Below are positions 1-12,050 of a DNA stretch of 64,000 nt, piece by piece; position 1 is the stretch's first letter, and each line of letters opens with the position of its first letter. The notes below the pieces were generated by a model that saw only the letters and a list, made by a program, of their open reading frames with translations, had not been told where the DNA came from and did no database searches. Position numbers and translations under genes: made by a program. The stretch is taken from assembly GCF_040436345.1 (NCBI RefSeq), contig NC_133227.1, positions 23,248,671-23,312,670 of the forward strand. Reading direction: 5' to 3'. This DNA is from Pagrus major. Taxonomy: Eukaryota > Chordata > Actinopteri > Spariformes > Sparidae.

Positions 1-100
1 AAAATTGACAAACATCGTATGTGTGATTCGAGACACAATTCAAATGGGATCAAACAATTGTTCGTTTCCTTCCATTCACTACCATTCAAAGTGTTTCCCA
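1..100. repeat. Arm of a palindromic MITE-like repeat
   Basis: The first 100 bases match one arm of the inverted-repeat element at about 27190-27815. They share the order GACAAACATC, a GGCACAA/GACACAATT block, and CCATTCACTAC followed by CAAAG. Only one arm is in the window; the rest, if present, lies to the left. The resemblance is seen directly; the MITE class is inference. Confidence 0.5.
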
Positions 101-304
101 GTGTTGAAGTGTGTTTAAATGTGTAATAAATCCCAGCAAATGTAAACCTGTTTTGCAGTAGTTAGTGTTGCTGTTCTAATAAATTGTGGTTACTGTTGTG
201 GTTGAAGACATCTTTGCACTATGAGTCATTCATAAGGTTGACGACATCCTTCCTGTGTGGTTACAGTTGTCACCTGTTAGTACAGAACAGGTTAGTAATG
301 GTGT

Positions 305-850
305 AGTCTGTGGTCCTATAACCTGGAAATCAGTTTGCATTTTTGCACGTCCAGTTCTCTCGTCTCAAAACACATCATTTTCCTTTAGCTCATTTAGCTT
401 TTTTTCAGCTAAATGAGACGACAGACGTTGTAACGTCATCACACCGAACACAGAGACTCACCTACTCACTAGTTCGTCTTTACAGGCCGACTTTAGTTAC
501 AAACTATTCTAACTCTACAACTTGTAGATTGATCAGTTTATAGAAAACATGTATAGTAATTGTGTAGTAAGACGCTTAGTGGTGGTGACATTTAAGTCAT
601 GTGACCTTGATGTAGTCTGTTTATAGCCTAACATTAACTTTTTTAATTTACGCTACAGAACATGTTAGTATCATAAACTTGTGTTTGATACAGAGCTTAT
701 TTTTGGCGATATCTAAAAATCCAATTTTAAAAATCCCATAGGCTTTTTATCGAGGGAACCAGCGTGCGCTAACTTCTGGGTTAGCCTGCACAAATACGTC
801 ATCGCTACACCACTCTATTCGTGAGCGTTGGAGAAAACCAAAAGTACTTG
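305..850. repeat. Dispersed repeat, family alpha, copy 1
   Basis: A copy of a dispersed repeat that is also present at about 22885-23145 and 38655-39215. Shared landmarks are AACCTGGAAATC, a TTTGCAC..CC block with CTCAAA, a block ending in GACATTTAAGTCATGTGACC, TATCATAAACTTGTGTTTGA, and a terminal block with CCCATAGGCTT and AACTTCTGGGTTAGCC. No coding capacity was seen. It is probably a non-autonomous DNA transposon common in fish; the family name is not resolved. Confidence 0.6.
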
Positions 851-2737
851 GAGTAGTACATCTCTCTCTCCATGATTTTTTGCTATAAGAAACCCATACC
901 TGCGAAAATATGATGAATTCTTTATACACAATACATATCAATAATTTTCTCTGCATATATGTAGAGTTTGTACATGTATGTTAATAATGATGTATGTGTC
1001 AAAATATGAAGGACGACAATCACAGGTGTGGAGCTCTTCTTCTTATACATTCAGTTTTATTTTCTTTATTATTAAACTGTTTTATTTTAATGTAATTTAT
1101 TATGTTTCTTTTTTTTCTGTTCTTCTCTGACTTTATTGTTTCATGTATTTCACTGTTGTGGATGGTGAGACACCTGCACACAGAGTGCAGAGGAAATACT
1201 ATAACAAGGCACGCAGTTAGAAAAGAAAGTGAACTATTGAGAAAATGCTCGTACTCTGAAGTCAGCTATAAATAATTAAAATTGAAGTTTGGTGTTAGAC
1301 TGCAAAGGAACTAAGAAATGTAAATCAGATGTATAATTGTTCTCCGGGTGAGAATATGAAGTTGTGTGTTTGTGGCTCCAGTGAAGCTCGACAGAATTTG
1401 AATTAAAGTTTCTGTTTTGTGTCGACTGTCAGCCTGAATAAAAGTATTCGCACCTAATTTAGCTCCATGTGAACAAACTGAAACAATGTGGTCTTGAGGT
1501 TGGTTCAAAGTTTCTGATCTCGTTTCCTGCTTCACTGTTTGTGAGTCGGCTTCGTCGCTCAGACAGGTAGGACCAAAACTCTGAACATCTTTACCCCAAC
1601 ATTTTACAGATTATATATCTGTGTTCTGAGTTAATCCGAGATAGACAAATTCAGACTTTTTTTATTTAAGTAAAAGTAGAAATACCAAGATTTAAAAATA
1701 ATTAGTTAAAAATTTTTGCATTTAAAGTATGTTCGTATTATCAGCAGATAATACGACTATTATACAGTGCAAGTACTCAATTTACAGCCGAAATGAGCCC
1801 ATTATATTTTATTTAATATTCTATAATCATTATTGATGCATTAACATGTAGCAACAAAATAGTTTATTTTACTCATTTTATATCGTTTCAGTTGGATTAT
1901 TTTATTGTGTCACAGTTTTGTTTTTATGTAAAATCCTGTAATTAAAGGGGCTCTATGTAACAATTTGTTGCCATTTAAATGTATTAATCACTTTTTTATC
2001 GGCCTTATGTAACGTGACGTGAAAAATGAGACCTTCGTCGTCTCTCTCGGTTGTTTATTCGAGCCTGGTCGATGATTTGTTAAGTTGTTCAATGCTTCTG
2101 GACTGTCTCTCTTTGTGACTCACTTTCCGTGAAAGTCACAGAGCCTCTTTAAAGCCGTCGATGTAGAGGAGGAACGAGTGTAACATTTCCGTCTGAGATG
2201 TTGTGGGGTAGAGGTAGAAAGTGGCATGAAAAGAAAGACCTAAGATACAAGTAACTCAACTCACTTTTACTTACTTAACGCCGCTGTTATTTAAATCGTC
2301 TGCCCACTCAAGAGGTTGCCAGTTTGTTGCACCAGCTAACGATGAAGTAAGAAGGAAGTACAGTTTGCTGGGTGCATCTTGTAGAACTCGGCCATTTTAA
2401 TGTTTTTCTTTCACAAACTGGCAACTACCAAGACTGTTGATGCTGACGAAACACAGATACCACATGATACCAACTGGCTGACAAACCTTGTTAGAAGCTG
2501 GAACCAGCTGTCAGAGTTTTTACACAGATTGTTTTGTTTATCTCTGTGTGAGAATTATACAACACAAAGACAAAGAGACAGACCGACAACAGCTTTTTGG
2601 TCTGACCCCTGACTCACAAACTTACACCCACACACTCACCACTGAAAGTGTTTGTTTCCACCTCACAGTGATTGACAGCTGACAGGGAGGAGCCATCAGA
2701 GTCCTGCAGCTTCAAGTGTCGACTTCAAACGGCAGCC
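851..2737. other. Intergenic, no gene seen
   Basis: AT-rich sequence with only short open frames, none with a recognisable domain or a convincing splice context. It contains the region upstream of the Ig-receptor gene. The last part, about 2.4-2.7 kb, probably holds that gene's promoter and 5' UTR, but no clear TATA box was picked out. Confidence 0.5.
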
Positions 2738-5700
2738 ATGTTGGTTCTGGTCTGGTTATTCAGCCTGGTGATGATGATGAGGAAGAGGAGTTACGGTCAG
2801 TGGGTTTCATCAGAGGTTTTTTTTGTTTTTACTCTTTCTGACAATCATGTCAGGGAAGCATCATGTAATCAGATAATTTGGTCAAATAACTTAGATTTAA
2901 AAATGAAACAAGAAAAAAAGAGCCAAACTACAAAAAGAAGAGGGTCTGTGTTTACAACTCAAACTAAATAGATAAATAAATATAACTGAAAGAGGACTAG
3001 TAAATCTGAACTTTTGGAAGTACAAAGAGTCTAACCAAAGGAAAAACAAGATGTAAATAAACCTCAACTATCTGACTTCACATGTCCAAAACACAGAAGC
3101 TCTACTCCAAGCTTCTCTTTACAAAAGATTACCCGGCTGTGTGTTGTCACTGATCAAAGCTACATCTAGTCCAGTTCCCCAGACCTGACTAAAGTCTGAA
3201 CAGTAGGTAACATCTATCAGTCACAATCAAATCAAGAGAAACAGGCCACTTTTACATAACTTGTCCCCCAAAACTGCATCTCCTGTACTGAAAGAGCTGC
3301 ACTGGGCTGGACGGGATCTTCTGGATGCCAGTCAGGAAGTGAGACGGGTAGCGGCTCAGTATCAGGAACTAAACTTCCTCAGACGACCACATGATTTGGT
3401 TTACATACACACTAAATGAGTCAGTCACATGAAGCGGGCACCTTCAGTGGCTGACTCAACAACTTTGAGTTCACTCCCTTATTTCACTTCTCATGTTCCC
3501 AAACTGATCAACCGTTTCCCAGACCCTGTACCTGCTGAAGTCTTTTTACAACTGCTCCTAGTTATACAACTTCCTGTGATCTGTATCGTTAACGAGTCAC
3601 TTGAAGCTGGTATTGTACCACCAGCACTTAAACCTGTTAATAGTCAGACCAGCTAGTTCATCAAACTTTACAAAAACAGCTCAGCAAAAACGGCAAACGC
3701 CTCAATGTAAGTGTACAGTCACGCCATGCGTCCTTAAAAAGCTGAGTTTCTCGTGATTCTCCTCATGCAAACCATTTCAAGACAAAACCACGTCAGTAAG
3801 CTATAATCAACAAACAAACAAGCTAACAAAATAGCATGTACAAAGTTTCTTTCCAGCTCAACAATAAAGTGTCTGTGTGTTTCAGTAGAGCATCAAACTC
3901 AAACAGAAACTGTCTTCTCTTATGTCCAAATGTCCAGTAGATCCCTTCAGTAACATGTTTAGTCCAAAACACTGTATTCCAGAATAACATGGTGACAAAA
4001 TGGCATCTTCATGCTTTAACCTGTTGAAAAAATTCCATTATATCATCTACTGCATCATCCTTCCACACCTGAGGTCTGGAGATAGCAGCCGTTTGATTGA
4101 CGGCTCATTTGCACAGATGTGAGCGTCTATGCCCGTCCTAGAGATTACAACAGCCAATGAGTGATCATGTAGACGTGATCAGTCTCTCTTCCTTCTCCTC
4201 TCTCCTGAGCCATTTAAACGTCAGCCTCCAGATGACTGACGCATCATGAAGCCAATGAGATTTCGAATCCAGTAATATATAGTTTATTACAGTTTTTTAA
4301 TCCCTAAACTTTTAGAATTATGCAAGTTTATGTAGTTTTATGTGTTTTGCTCTTATTATAGGCTGTTTTTCCACCTGAGCACATGTTTTTGATTATTTTA
4401 TATGCACAGACTGAGTGGAAATAATGAAATAAAGAACTCCAATGAGTTGTTGCCCCTGTTACTCTCAAGCAGGGAATTTTTGAGGTCACAAAATAGCTTT
4501 TTTTTGTTGTATTTCCTCAGAAATACAAGTGTTAGGGGTTCGTTTTCAATTATATTGTTATTATTGGACCATGTAAGACTTTATGATGTGGACCCATTCT
4601 GTTTTCCAGCTAGTATTAGCATAGTAGTAGTAGTAGCATTTAAAAAAATTTTGGCAAAAAAAAAAAAAAAAGAAATAATTCAATGTGTTCAAACTACTAC
4701 AGGTTAGAAAATTCAGCTTATAACCTTTCAGAAGAGTCTAAATCATGCCTGTACTTCAAATGTTTCAACAACAGCTTTGAATTTACTTTGGGCTAGACTG
4801 GGATAGGCATTTTAGAATAATTTTATATAAATTTCCAGTAATAAAAAAACGCTAGTAAACCGCTTCTGAGAAAATAACCTACGTATATACCTCGACAATT
4901 GCAGCCAGTCAACTCACCACTCATCTGTTCAGTAATACCTGTTAAGATAAATTCTCCTCTGGCTTTAGCAACCCAACCGCCAGAATAAATGTTATGAACA
5001 TTTTCTACCACAGATAAGTTCAAACTGAACGTTTCTTTATCTTCCTGCTTTATATTTAGGTTCAATTTTCTTTTTTGCTCTCATCTCGCCGCAAAAACAG
5101 CTGGAAATCAAATTGCGGCAGTCTTGAATACATATAATACATTTTTGACTTGACATGAGTGCAGTCATGTGATGAATGAGCTGAATGAGCTGATCTGTTG
5201 TTGTCTGACCTTTGACCCCAGCTGCTTCTGCAGAGAAAATCACTGCACGCAGTGGTGACGCCGTCCTGCTGTCCTCAGATCTGCAGGGGACTGATTTGGA
5301 GGCTGGACAGGACTTCAGGTGGACTCACCCCAAGGTGATGGTCTCTATGAAGTACAAAGAGATGATGTGTCACCACAAACGCTGCGAGCTGCTAAGAAAT
5401 GGCTCGCTGAGGTTCAGCCAAGTTCTGCCTGAAGACTCAGGAAACTACAGCCTGCAGGTGTTCAGTAAAACTGGGGATCGACTACAGAATAAAGTTTTCC
5501 TGCTCACAGTGGAGGGTGAGTCCAAGACTGAGGAATATCAACCCACACACATCCCACTTTCATTTTTCTCTCATAACATAGTATTTACATATATACAGTT
5601 CTGCTATTGCTTCAACTTCTGTGAACACTGTAGATGATGGAGCATATAAACCACTAACTAGTTGCTTATTATCATGTATATTAGTGGCATATTGGCCCTT

Positions 5701-7785
5701 TATTATTCATTATACAGCACTTATTCTCCATGACCATAATCCACGACTACCATTCAAATGAAAGTTCACCCCAAAATGAAAATTCAGTCATTATCTACTC
5801 TCCCTTATGACATTTCGTAGTCCACAAAATGTTTCTGGAGCTTCACAGCAAAACAGAGTTTCAGCATTCTCCTGAACAACTGAAGTCTCTGTGGACTTGT
5901 CGTGTCACTGATATGAAAATAAGACCCAAACGCAAAAAACACACAGAGGCAGCAGGTAACAGAACAAAAGACACAAAAGCAAAAAACACAAGGCAGGGAA
6001 AAATCCAGAACTAACAAAGAGCAAATATACAAAAATTAAAGTACAAACCAGAGAAGCACTGGGATCAGGAAGGAACACGAGGAACAGAGGAGACACAGGA
6101 CTTACTTGGGGAAACATAACAGATGAACTGACAAAGAGAGAGGGGAAGACAAGGACTTCAATACAGGGGGAGTGATAAAGTAATCAACAAAGAGAGAAGG
6201 AAAACACGTGCAGTAAACACACAGGAGGATAATCAAGGACAGGTGAAACTAATCAGGACAATCACAAGGGAGGTGAAACAAGACAAAGGGCAGGAAGTAA
6301 CACAACATGACACATGAGGATGAACCTTACAAAATAAAACACAAAATAAAAAATATAGCAAAACTCAAACCATGACCCGGACTAGTCCAAGCCTCTGGAA
6401 GGCCACAGATCCATAATTGATTTGAAAAGACGTTATTTACACCTTTGGTGCCTGGTTGAGTGTAAGCACGCGTGCTTACGCTTTTAACGTGGCAGCTACA
6501 GTGAAGATTTCAACTCATTAAAGGATGTAAATAATGTCTTTTCGAATCAATTTTGGAGACTTGGATCATGCTGGACAAGCTGTATGGAGCCATTTTATGT
6601 TTTTGTTGTTGTTGTTGTTGTTGTTTTTGTTAAAAAAACTCCAGCTATAGTTGTTGCTACAACACTGTTTTGCTGTGAAGCTCCAGAAATGGTTTGTGGA
6701 CTATGAACCCTCACGTGACTTTATATCAGCATGAGGATGAATGCTACTTGAACTACTCGAACTTGAACTATTTGAGTACAAAAGTACTTACTGAAGAAGT
6801 TACTTGAGTAGTGAATAACTTTAAAAAAAGAAAGTCTAACTTGTCAGGGTTAGTGGAGCAGAGGTTACGCCGGCTGGATTCAACACAGAAGCATAAATCA
6901 AGCTTTGCTACCCACCTCTGGTGAACTGTTCCTTAAACTGTGAGGTTTTCCTCTTTAACCTCCTAATTTCTGCTTCTTGATAGTAAGTACGGATGTTTTT
7001 CAACGTGAATTACAATACTGATACCCACACTAAGCAAAGAATATTAAGATTGTAATTTATGTATAACAACTTACCATTAATTAGAAGTAATTAGGATGTT
7101 ATTCAGGGAAAACTCTAAGCTACTGACCTGGTAGTTGTAGAATATGGTCATGCAGAAAAAGGCAATACGTTCATTATATTGACTAATAAAGAGCCAATAG
7201 ACATGCAGCTATAAACATGCTAGTAAGCAACTAGTTAATGGTTCAAATGTTTTCCAAAGTCTAAAATCCAATGCAGATACATTGTTGTTGTGTTTCATTT
7301 TATTCACTATAAATACATTTTGACAAAGATGCTTTTTACAAATAAAGTTGGACTCAGCTCTGATGTTTCCTCGCTGATGCTTTTAAAAGATATCAAACCT
7401 TTCACATACTCTACACTGCTGAGAATCAGAAACACTGTCTGTCTGTCAGCAGGTGGCAGCAGCACCAGCAGCAGCAGCAGCAGTGTGTTGGTGTCTGTGT
7501 TGATCTGCTGCTTCCTCTTGCTGCTGTTCTTCATCGTGTTCTTCATCCTCATGAGGAGGAGGAGGAGCCAGACGACGAAGACGACCACAGGTCAGCCACA
7601 ACAGCCAATCAGGAAAAATTCAGAAAATCTCAACAGATTCACTTTAATATAAAATCATTGGATTATAATCTGCTCTTCTGTTTTAGATCAGCCAGCAGAA
7701 AATGTTTATGTGGTGATGCAGGGTAACCGTGGCAACGAGACAAAGGACGCAGAGAAGCAGGAGAAAGAGGAGGAGTCTCATTATG

Positions 7786-7831
<46 letters not shown>

Positions 7832-7952
7832 GACAGATGCTTACAGATGCTAACTTTTTCTTCTCTCTACAGTTGTCTGTAATCCTGCTGTTTCCAAGGA
7901 AACCCCAATCACACAGCAGATGTCTGTAGATGCAGAGGACATCTACGTGTGA
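2738..7952 (+). CDS. Small single-Ig-domain transmembrane receptor (CD2/SLAM-like)
   Basis: Five coding exons join in frame with phase-1 junctions throughout: 2738-2795, 5222-5515, 7453-7590, 7687-7785 and 7873-7952, giving 222 residues. Exon 1 encodes a signal peptide (hydrophobic run LVLVWLFSLV). Exon 2 encodes one V-like Ig domain, residues about 20-117. The F-strand signature is present as EDSGNYSLQ, but the usual YxC cysteine is Leu, so the intersheet disulfide is absent; the first domains of CD2/SLAM-family receptors also lack it. Exon 3 gives a Ser-rich stalk and a membrane segment (about residues 128-149) followed by RRRR. Exons 4-5 give a cytoplasmic tail of about 70 residues with tyrosines in NVYVVM (a YxxM, PI3K-type site), HYVVC and the terminal EDIYV. 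It probably binds a ligand or signals in leukocytes. No second Ig exon was found between 5.5 and 7.4 kb. The family placement is inference. Confidence 0.78.
3429..3650 (+). mobile_element. LINE (L2-like) reverse-transcriptase fragment
   Basis: In intron 1 of the Ig-receptor gene a 75-codon open frame carries a decayed piece of non-LTR reverse transcriptase: DPVPAEVF, then VIQLPVICIVNESLEAG, then IVPPALKPV. This matches the 'D.iP..fl..v.p.i..iiN.SL..G.vP..lK' block of L2/jockey-type RTs. The fragment is short and inactive. Family assignment beyond LINE is inference. Confidence 0.6.
5747..6725. mobile_element. Palindromic DNA element (MITE-like) with a second repeat inside
   Basis: Two arms are inverted repeats of each other. 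The left arm (about 5810-5872) has TAGTCCACAAAATGTTTCTG then GAGCTTCACAGCAAAAC; the right arm (about 6664-6712) has GTTTTGCTGTGAAGCTCCAG then AAATGGTTTGTGGACTA. The outer left end carries a GTTCACCCCAAAATGAAAAT block typical of fish repeats; a related piece (TTCACCCCAAAAT) lies near 45119. Between the arms, about 5905-6400, sits a different A-rich repeat ending in CAAAACTCAAACCATGACC, which looks like a nested insertion. The element lies in intron 2 of the Ig-receptor gene. Confidence 0.55.
7789..7827. repeat. (AC)n microsatellite
   Basis: Nearly perfect AC dinucleotide run that starts right behind the 5' splice site of intron 4 of the Ig-receptor gene. Confidence 0.95.
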
Positions 7953-8069
7953 CGATCAATCAGAGCTCACCTTGTTTTCAGCCTGCTGTGCCTCACCTGT
8001 ACACAACGCACCTTTATTGTGCTGTCCACTGCCTCTCACCTGTTCTGCATTTTTCACTTTTTACAAAAC

Positions 8070-8075
8070 AATAAA
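8070..8075 (+). terminator. Polyadenylation signal of the Ig-receptor gene
   Basis: AATAAA about 118 bases after the stop codon at 7950-7952, giving a short 3' UTR. Confidence 0.6.
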
Positions 8076-9333
8076 GTAAACTCGTACATAGGATTTGTGA
8101 TTCATTTGGTTATTTTTGTTTTTGGAGTTAGAATCAAAAACAATTATTACTGCACTCAGATAATTAAAAAAAACCTATTTGCTATTGAATGTTTAACATT
8201 TATCATCTATTTAAATATTTGTCGATGTTTTGTGCTCTAATGAGTTCTGCTCTGATTAAAACAGACGTCTCTCAAAGGCTACTTTGTCTCTGGTTATTGT
8301 TTAAAACAGAAAGTGTCTTAAATCATAGGAAAAGGATTAAAAAGTATGAAATGGCCACAAAGATAAACAAGGAGAAAGAAATACATATTTACAGTTTATG
8401 TTTCTTCCACTTTTTAAAGGTTGAAACTTCCTGAGCTCTGTCGGCACATTGAAGGAGACCGTCCACCTCTTGAGGAGCCGCCAACAGTCGCTTGTCTGGC
8501 TGGTCGTTACACCTTGACCATGCCGGTAGCTGCGAATAGTTCCTCATCGAACATTTATGTTCAACCACTGTGATTCAGCCAAAAGGAAATAACTTGAAGC
8601 CTGGAAAGATTCTTGCAAATTCAGCAGCCTCACACTTTGTGACTGAACCGTGTCGGTGCAGCTGCAAAGACTCGTGAAAACTTAGGAATCAGTGAGAACT
8701 GTTGAGAGCAAGCAAAGGCACATGATGAAGAAAAACAACACAGTCACTTAAAAATGACAACTGTCACTGTTAAAGCTAAGGTGGGTACGTTTTCTAGAAG
8801 CATTTTATGTTATATTTGTTGAAAATCTCTTGTCATCCCGAAAGCAATCAATAAATCCAATTTAAAAAAAGAAAAAAATGCAATGTTTGTTGCAGGCTTC
8901 TAAAAAGCCCACTCCTCTCATTTAGCCCATATGACAAGACTGAACAAGCGACCTGTCTCAGTAGCACAAACTAAAGGAGTGGCTCTGGACAAAGGTGTGA
9001 AGGGAGGGGGTGGGATGTTTTCAGGTGGATATACTTTCACAATTAAGCTTACTCTTGCCGGTTTCCCCTATTTTACCAACCCCAGGTTTAAAATGAGTTG
9101 CCTCCAGCAGAGTGGATAGTGGTGTCAACCTTTATAGCAGAACATGAAACCTGGCAGCTCTGGTTGACTACTAACTTGATGAAACATGTTTCATTCTCCA
9201 GGAAGGACATCTCTAAAGAGACTTTAACCTGTTACAATTCTTGACAGTGAAAAAAACTCAAGCAGCTCAAACCTTCACACACAGATTCTGCAGATCATCG
9301 TATGTATAACACAACTGAAGGTGTTTAAAATGT
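8076..9333. other. Intergenic, no gene seen
   Basis: AT-rich sequence with short open frames only (for example 8189-8434 and 8931-9119), none with a recognisable motif. It separates the Ig-receptor gene from the 3' end of the first minus-strand GIMAP gene. Confidence 0.5.
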
Positions 9334-9339
9334 TTTATT
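9334..9339 (-). terminator. Candidate polyadenylation signal of GIMAP gene 1
   Basis: TTTATT on the plus strand (AATAAA on the minus strand) about 770 bases beyond the stop codon of the minus-strand GIMAP gene at 10105. Confidence 0.4.
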
Positions 9340-9684
9340 AAACATAAATCTCTGATTTAAAATTTGCAAGGTTTTTGCAAAGATTCTTATACATGGCAGC
9401 ATAATAAACTATAGACTATTCAAGAAATAAGAAGAATGAGAATTTGAATGTTGGCAATTGAGTGATGCCATGTATCATTTGCAGTTCAGTACACTGACAG
9501 TTGTGAAAAGTAGCTGCTAGTAATCACTTTAGTTATTTTACTCAAAACAAAGTTTTTTTACACAGTGGTACTTTTTGTTACTTTTCATGAAGTACATTGT
9601 AAAAGTTCTGACTATTTACAGGTACAGGTGATACTTTAGCACACATTGTATTTAGCAGTTTGTTAGAATGCTAACTTAATGGAC

Positions 9685-9800
9685 TGCCCATGGGCTATTG
9701 TTTTTGCATGCTATGCGGGGTCGAGGTGAAGTCTGAACAAGTGAGTCTTGAGTCTTTTGCGAAAGATGGCGAGTGATTCTGCCGGTCCTGATATTAGTCG
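9685..9800. repeat. Short dispersed repeat fragment
   Basis: Block around TGAGTCTTGAGTCTTTTGCG and AAGATGGCGAGTGATTCTG, which resembles a repeat recalled from other fish genomes. No second copy was noted in this window, so confidence is low. It lies in the presumed 3' UTR of the first minus-strand GIMAP gene. Confidence 0.3.
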
Positions 9801-10104
9801 GAAGTTTGTTGAAGTTTGTCAAAGTTAACAAATTAAATCATAGTGTTGCAACATTGTCAGATCTTACCATGAACTACAATACATGTCAGTGATCATGTGC
9901 TGTAAAACCACCACAGGTGATATATCATAAGCTGGCTAAACTAAACACAGGATCCCATGATATTACCAGAGTTAGTTACCATGGCACTTGAAAGAGTACC
10001 ATGTAGATACGAGAACAATGAATGTGACACTAAAAGCACCGCTGTGTCAAACAGCAGGTCTGTGCAGGTGGAGACGGTGGAGAATCCAGCAGAGTTTATG
10101 AGGT

Positions 10105-11985
10105 TTAGTTCAATTTCAGGGTCTCATGAAACTTATGGATGACTTCGATGGAGTCAGTCGGCACCGTCTGCTCTACAAAATGACGGACTCCGCTCTCTAA
10201 AGCACGATAGTAGCGCTTTACTTCCTGCAGCTCAGACTGAAGGTGTTTCTCCACCTTTTCATGCTCCTGTTGAGCTTCACTTAGCATCTTCTTGTACTTT
10301 GACTCCACAGATTTTATTTCTTCCTTCAGTTTCTTCTCGTAGAACTCTCTGAGCTCTGCCTCTCTCTGATTCAACATCTCCACCACCTGCAGGTAGGTTT
10401 TGTTGGAGTAAAACTGTCCTCCGTTGTCAGCCAGCATTTTCTCCACCTTCTCCAGCAGGCCCAGGACCTGTCCTCGATCGCTGACTTTGAGATTATTGAA
10501 GACATGATATCTGTTTCCTGCCTTCCTCAGGATCTCCTGCAGCTCAGGTCCAGCCTCCTCCAGCTGTCGATCGATGTCTGACTTTATTCTGTCTCCGTAT
10601 GTGAAGAGGATGATGGTGTACTTCCAGGCATCTTCTCCAAAGATCTCCTCCACCTTTCTGACAGCATTTCTTTCCTCTGCCGTGAAAGGCCCCACTTTGA
10701 TGACCAGAAGGATGGCGTGGGGCCCCGGGGCCGACATGTTGATGCACTTTGCGATTTCTCTCCTCACTGTATCATCCGCCTGCGAAGTGTCAAAGAGGCC
10801 GGGAGTGTCGACGATGGTCACCTCTCTCCTCGACACATCACCTTTCTGCTTACAGCACTCACTGGTCACTGAGGAGAGAAAATGACAGATTTACTCATCA
10901 ACACAACTTTATCATAACCAAGAGGTTATGTAAGCCCCATTCAGACAGCAACAGAGCTGCAGCAGAGGCGAGACAGCATCTGTGTGAATGGAAAAGCCGG
11001 AGGCGCGGATCAGGGGTGTGTTAGTTTGTTAGCCTGCTGCTTTTTGTATTTCATTTCCCCCCTGTAGCCGTCTACAAACAGAGGGGAGACGAGTCGTCGG
11101 GGCGGTGAAGGAACAGTCAAGGTGAGAGAGAGAGAGAGAAAGAGGGGGGAGCGCGTGCAAACAGTAGGGTTAATCAGCTGTTACTACATACCTTTCCCTG
11201 GTGATTTTAAGTGATTATTGTGAATGCTCCGATTAATAAATGCCAATAAATAATGCTCAAATAATGTTATGGAACAGGCCTGGGGCGTAAGCTGGCTCCT
11301 GAGGACAACGCTTAATGTGATCATGTTATTATATCAGCGGCCACAAAGTTTACCTCTCAGGTGAAGAGATGTTGGTGGCTGCTTGTTAGTATCTGACTGC
11401 CTCTTGCCTTGACCGAATACAAGCTCATAACTAGAAAAGCAACCATTTAGTAGAAGTAGCTTTAACATTTATAGAAATACAACTTTTGTGTGTGTTTTAC
11501 CTGACAGTCGACTGGCAGCTGCATTGAAGACGAGTCCTCCTAGTATAGTGTTTCCGCTGGAACTCTTCCCCGATCCAGTCTTCCCAACAAGAACCAGTCT
11601 CAAGTCAGACACTGGAACATGGAGATGTAAAGATTCAAACAGTGGCAATGTTGAATTGCAAAGATTGTACATATTCAGCCAATATGACAGAAAACAGCTA
11701 CTTTGTCAGAAACAAGGTGCAACTAATTGAAACTGATTGAAATACAGAACGGAGAGAACGCAGGAAGTGGAAAACGGGACTGTTGTTCTTTGTAACAACA
11801 GACCTCTTGTTCTTCCAGTGCACAGATTAAACTATTTTTGTGTTTCCAGCAAGTCCCTTACCTAAACATACAACACCAGAAAATCATAGGACATAAGTGT
11901 GTTGGAAAATTGATATTTTGTTAGAACGTACTTGATGGAGGTTCTTTTATACTCAGTCTTCTCCTCCTTTCTGGTTCTGTTCATT

Positions 11986-12050
<65 letters not shown>

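Noticed and set aside
5905-6117. Hydrophobic 70-75 codon minus-strand frames (membrane-protein-like)
   Set aside because: They lie in an A-rich repeat nested in a MITE; hydrophobicity follows from T-rich composition.
5516-7452. Search for a second Ig-domain exon in the receptor gene
   Set aside because: No open segment with Ig signature and proper phase was found; the space is occupied by repeats.
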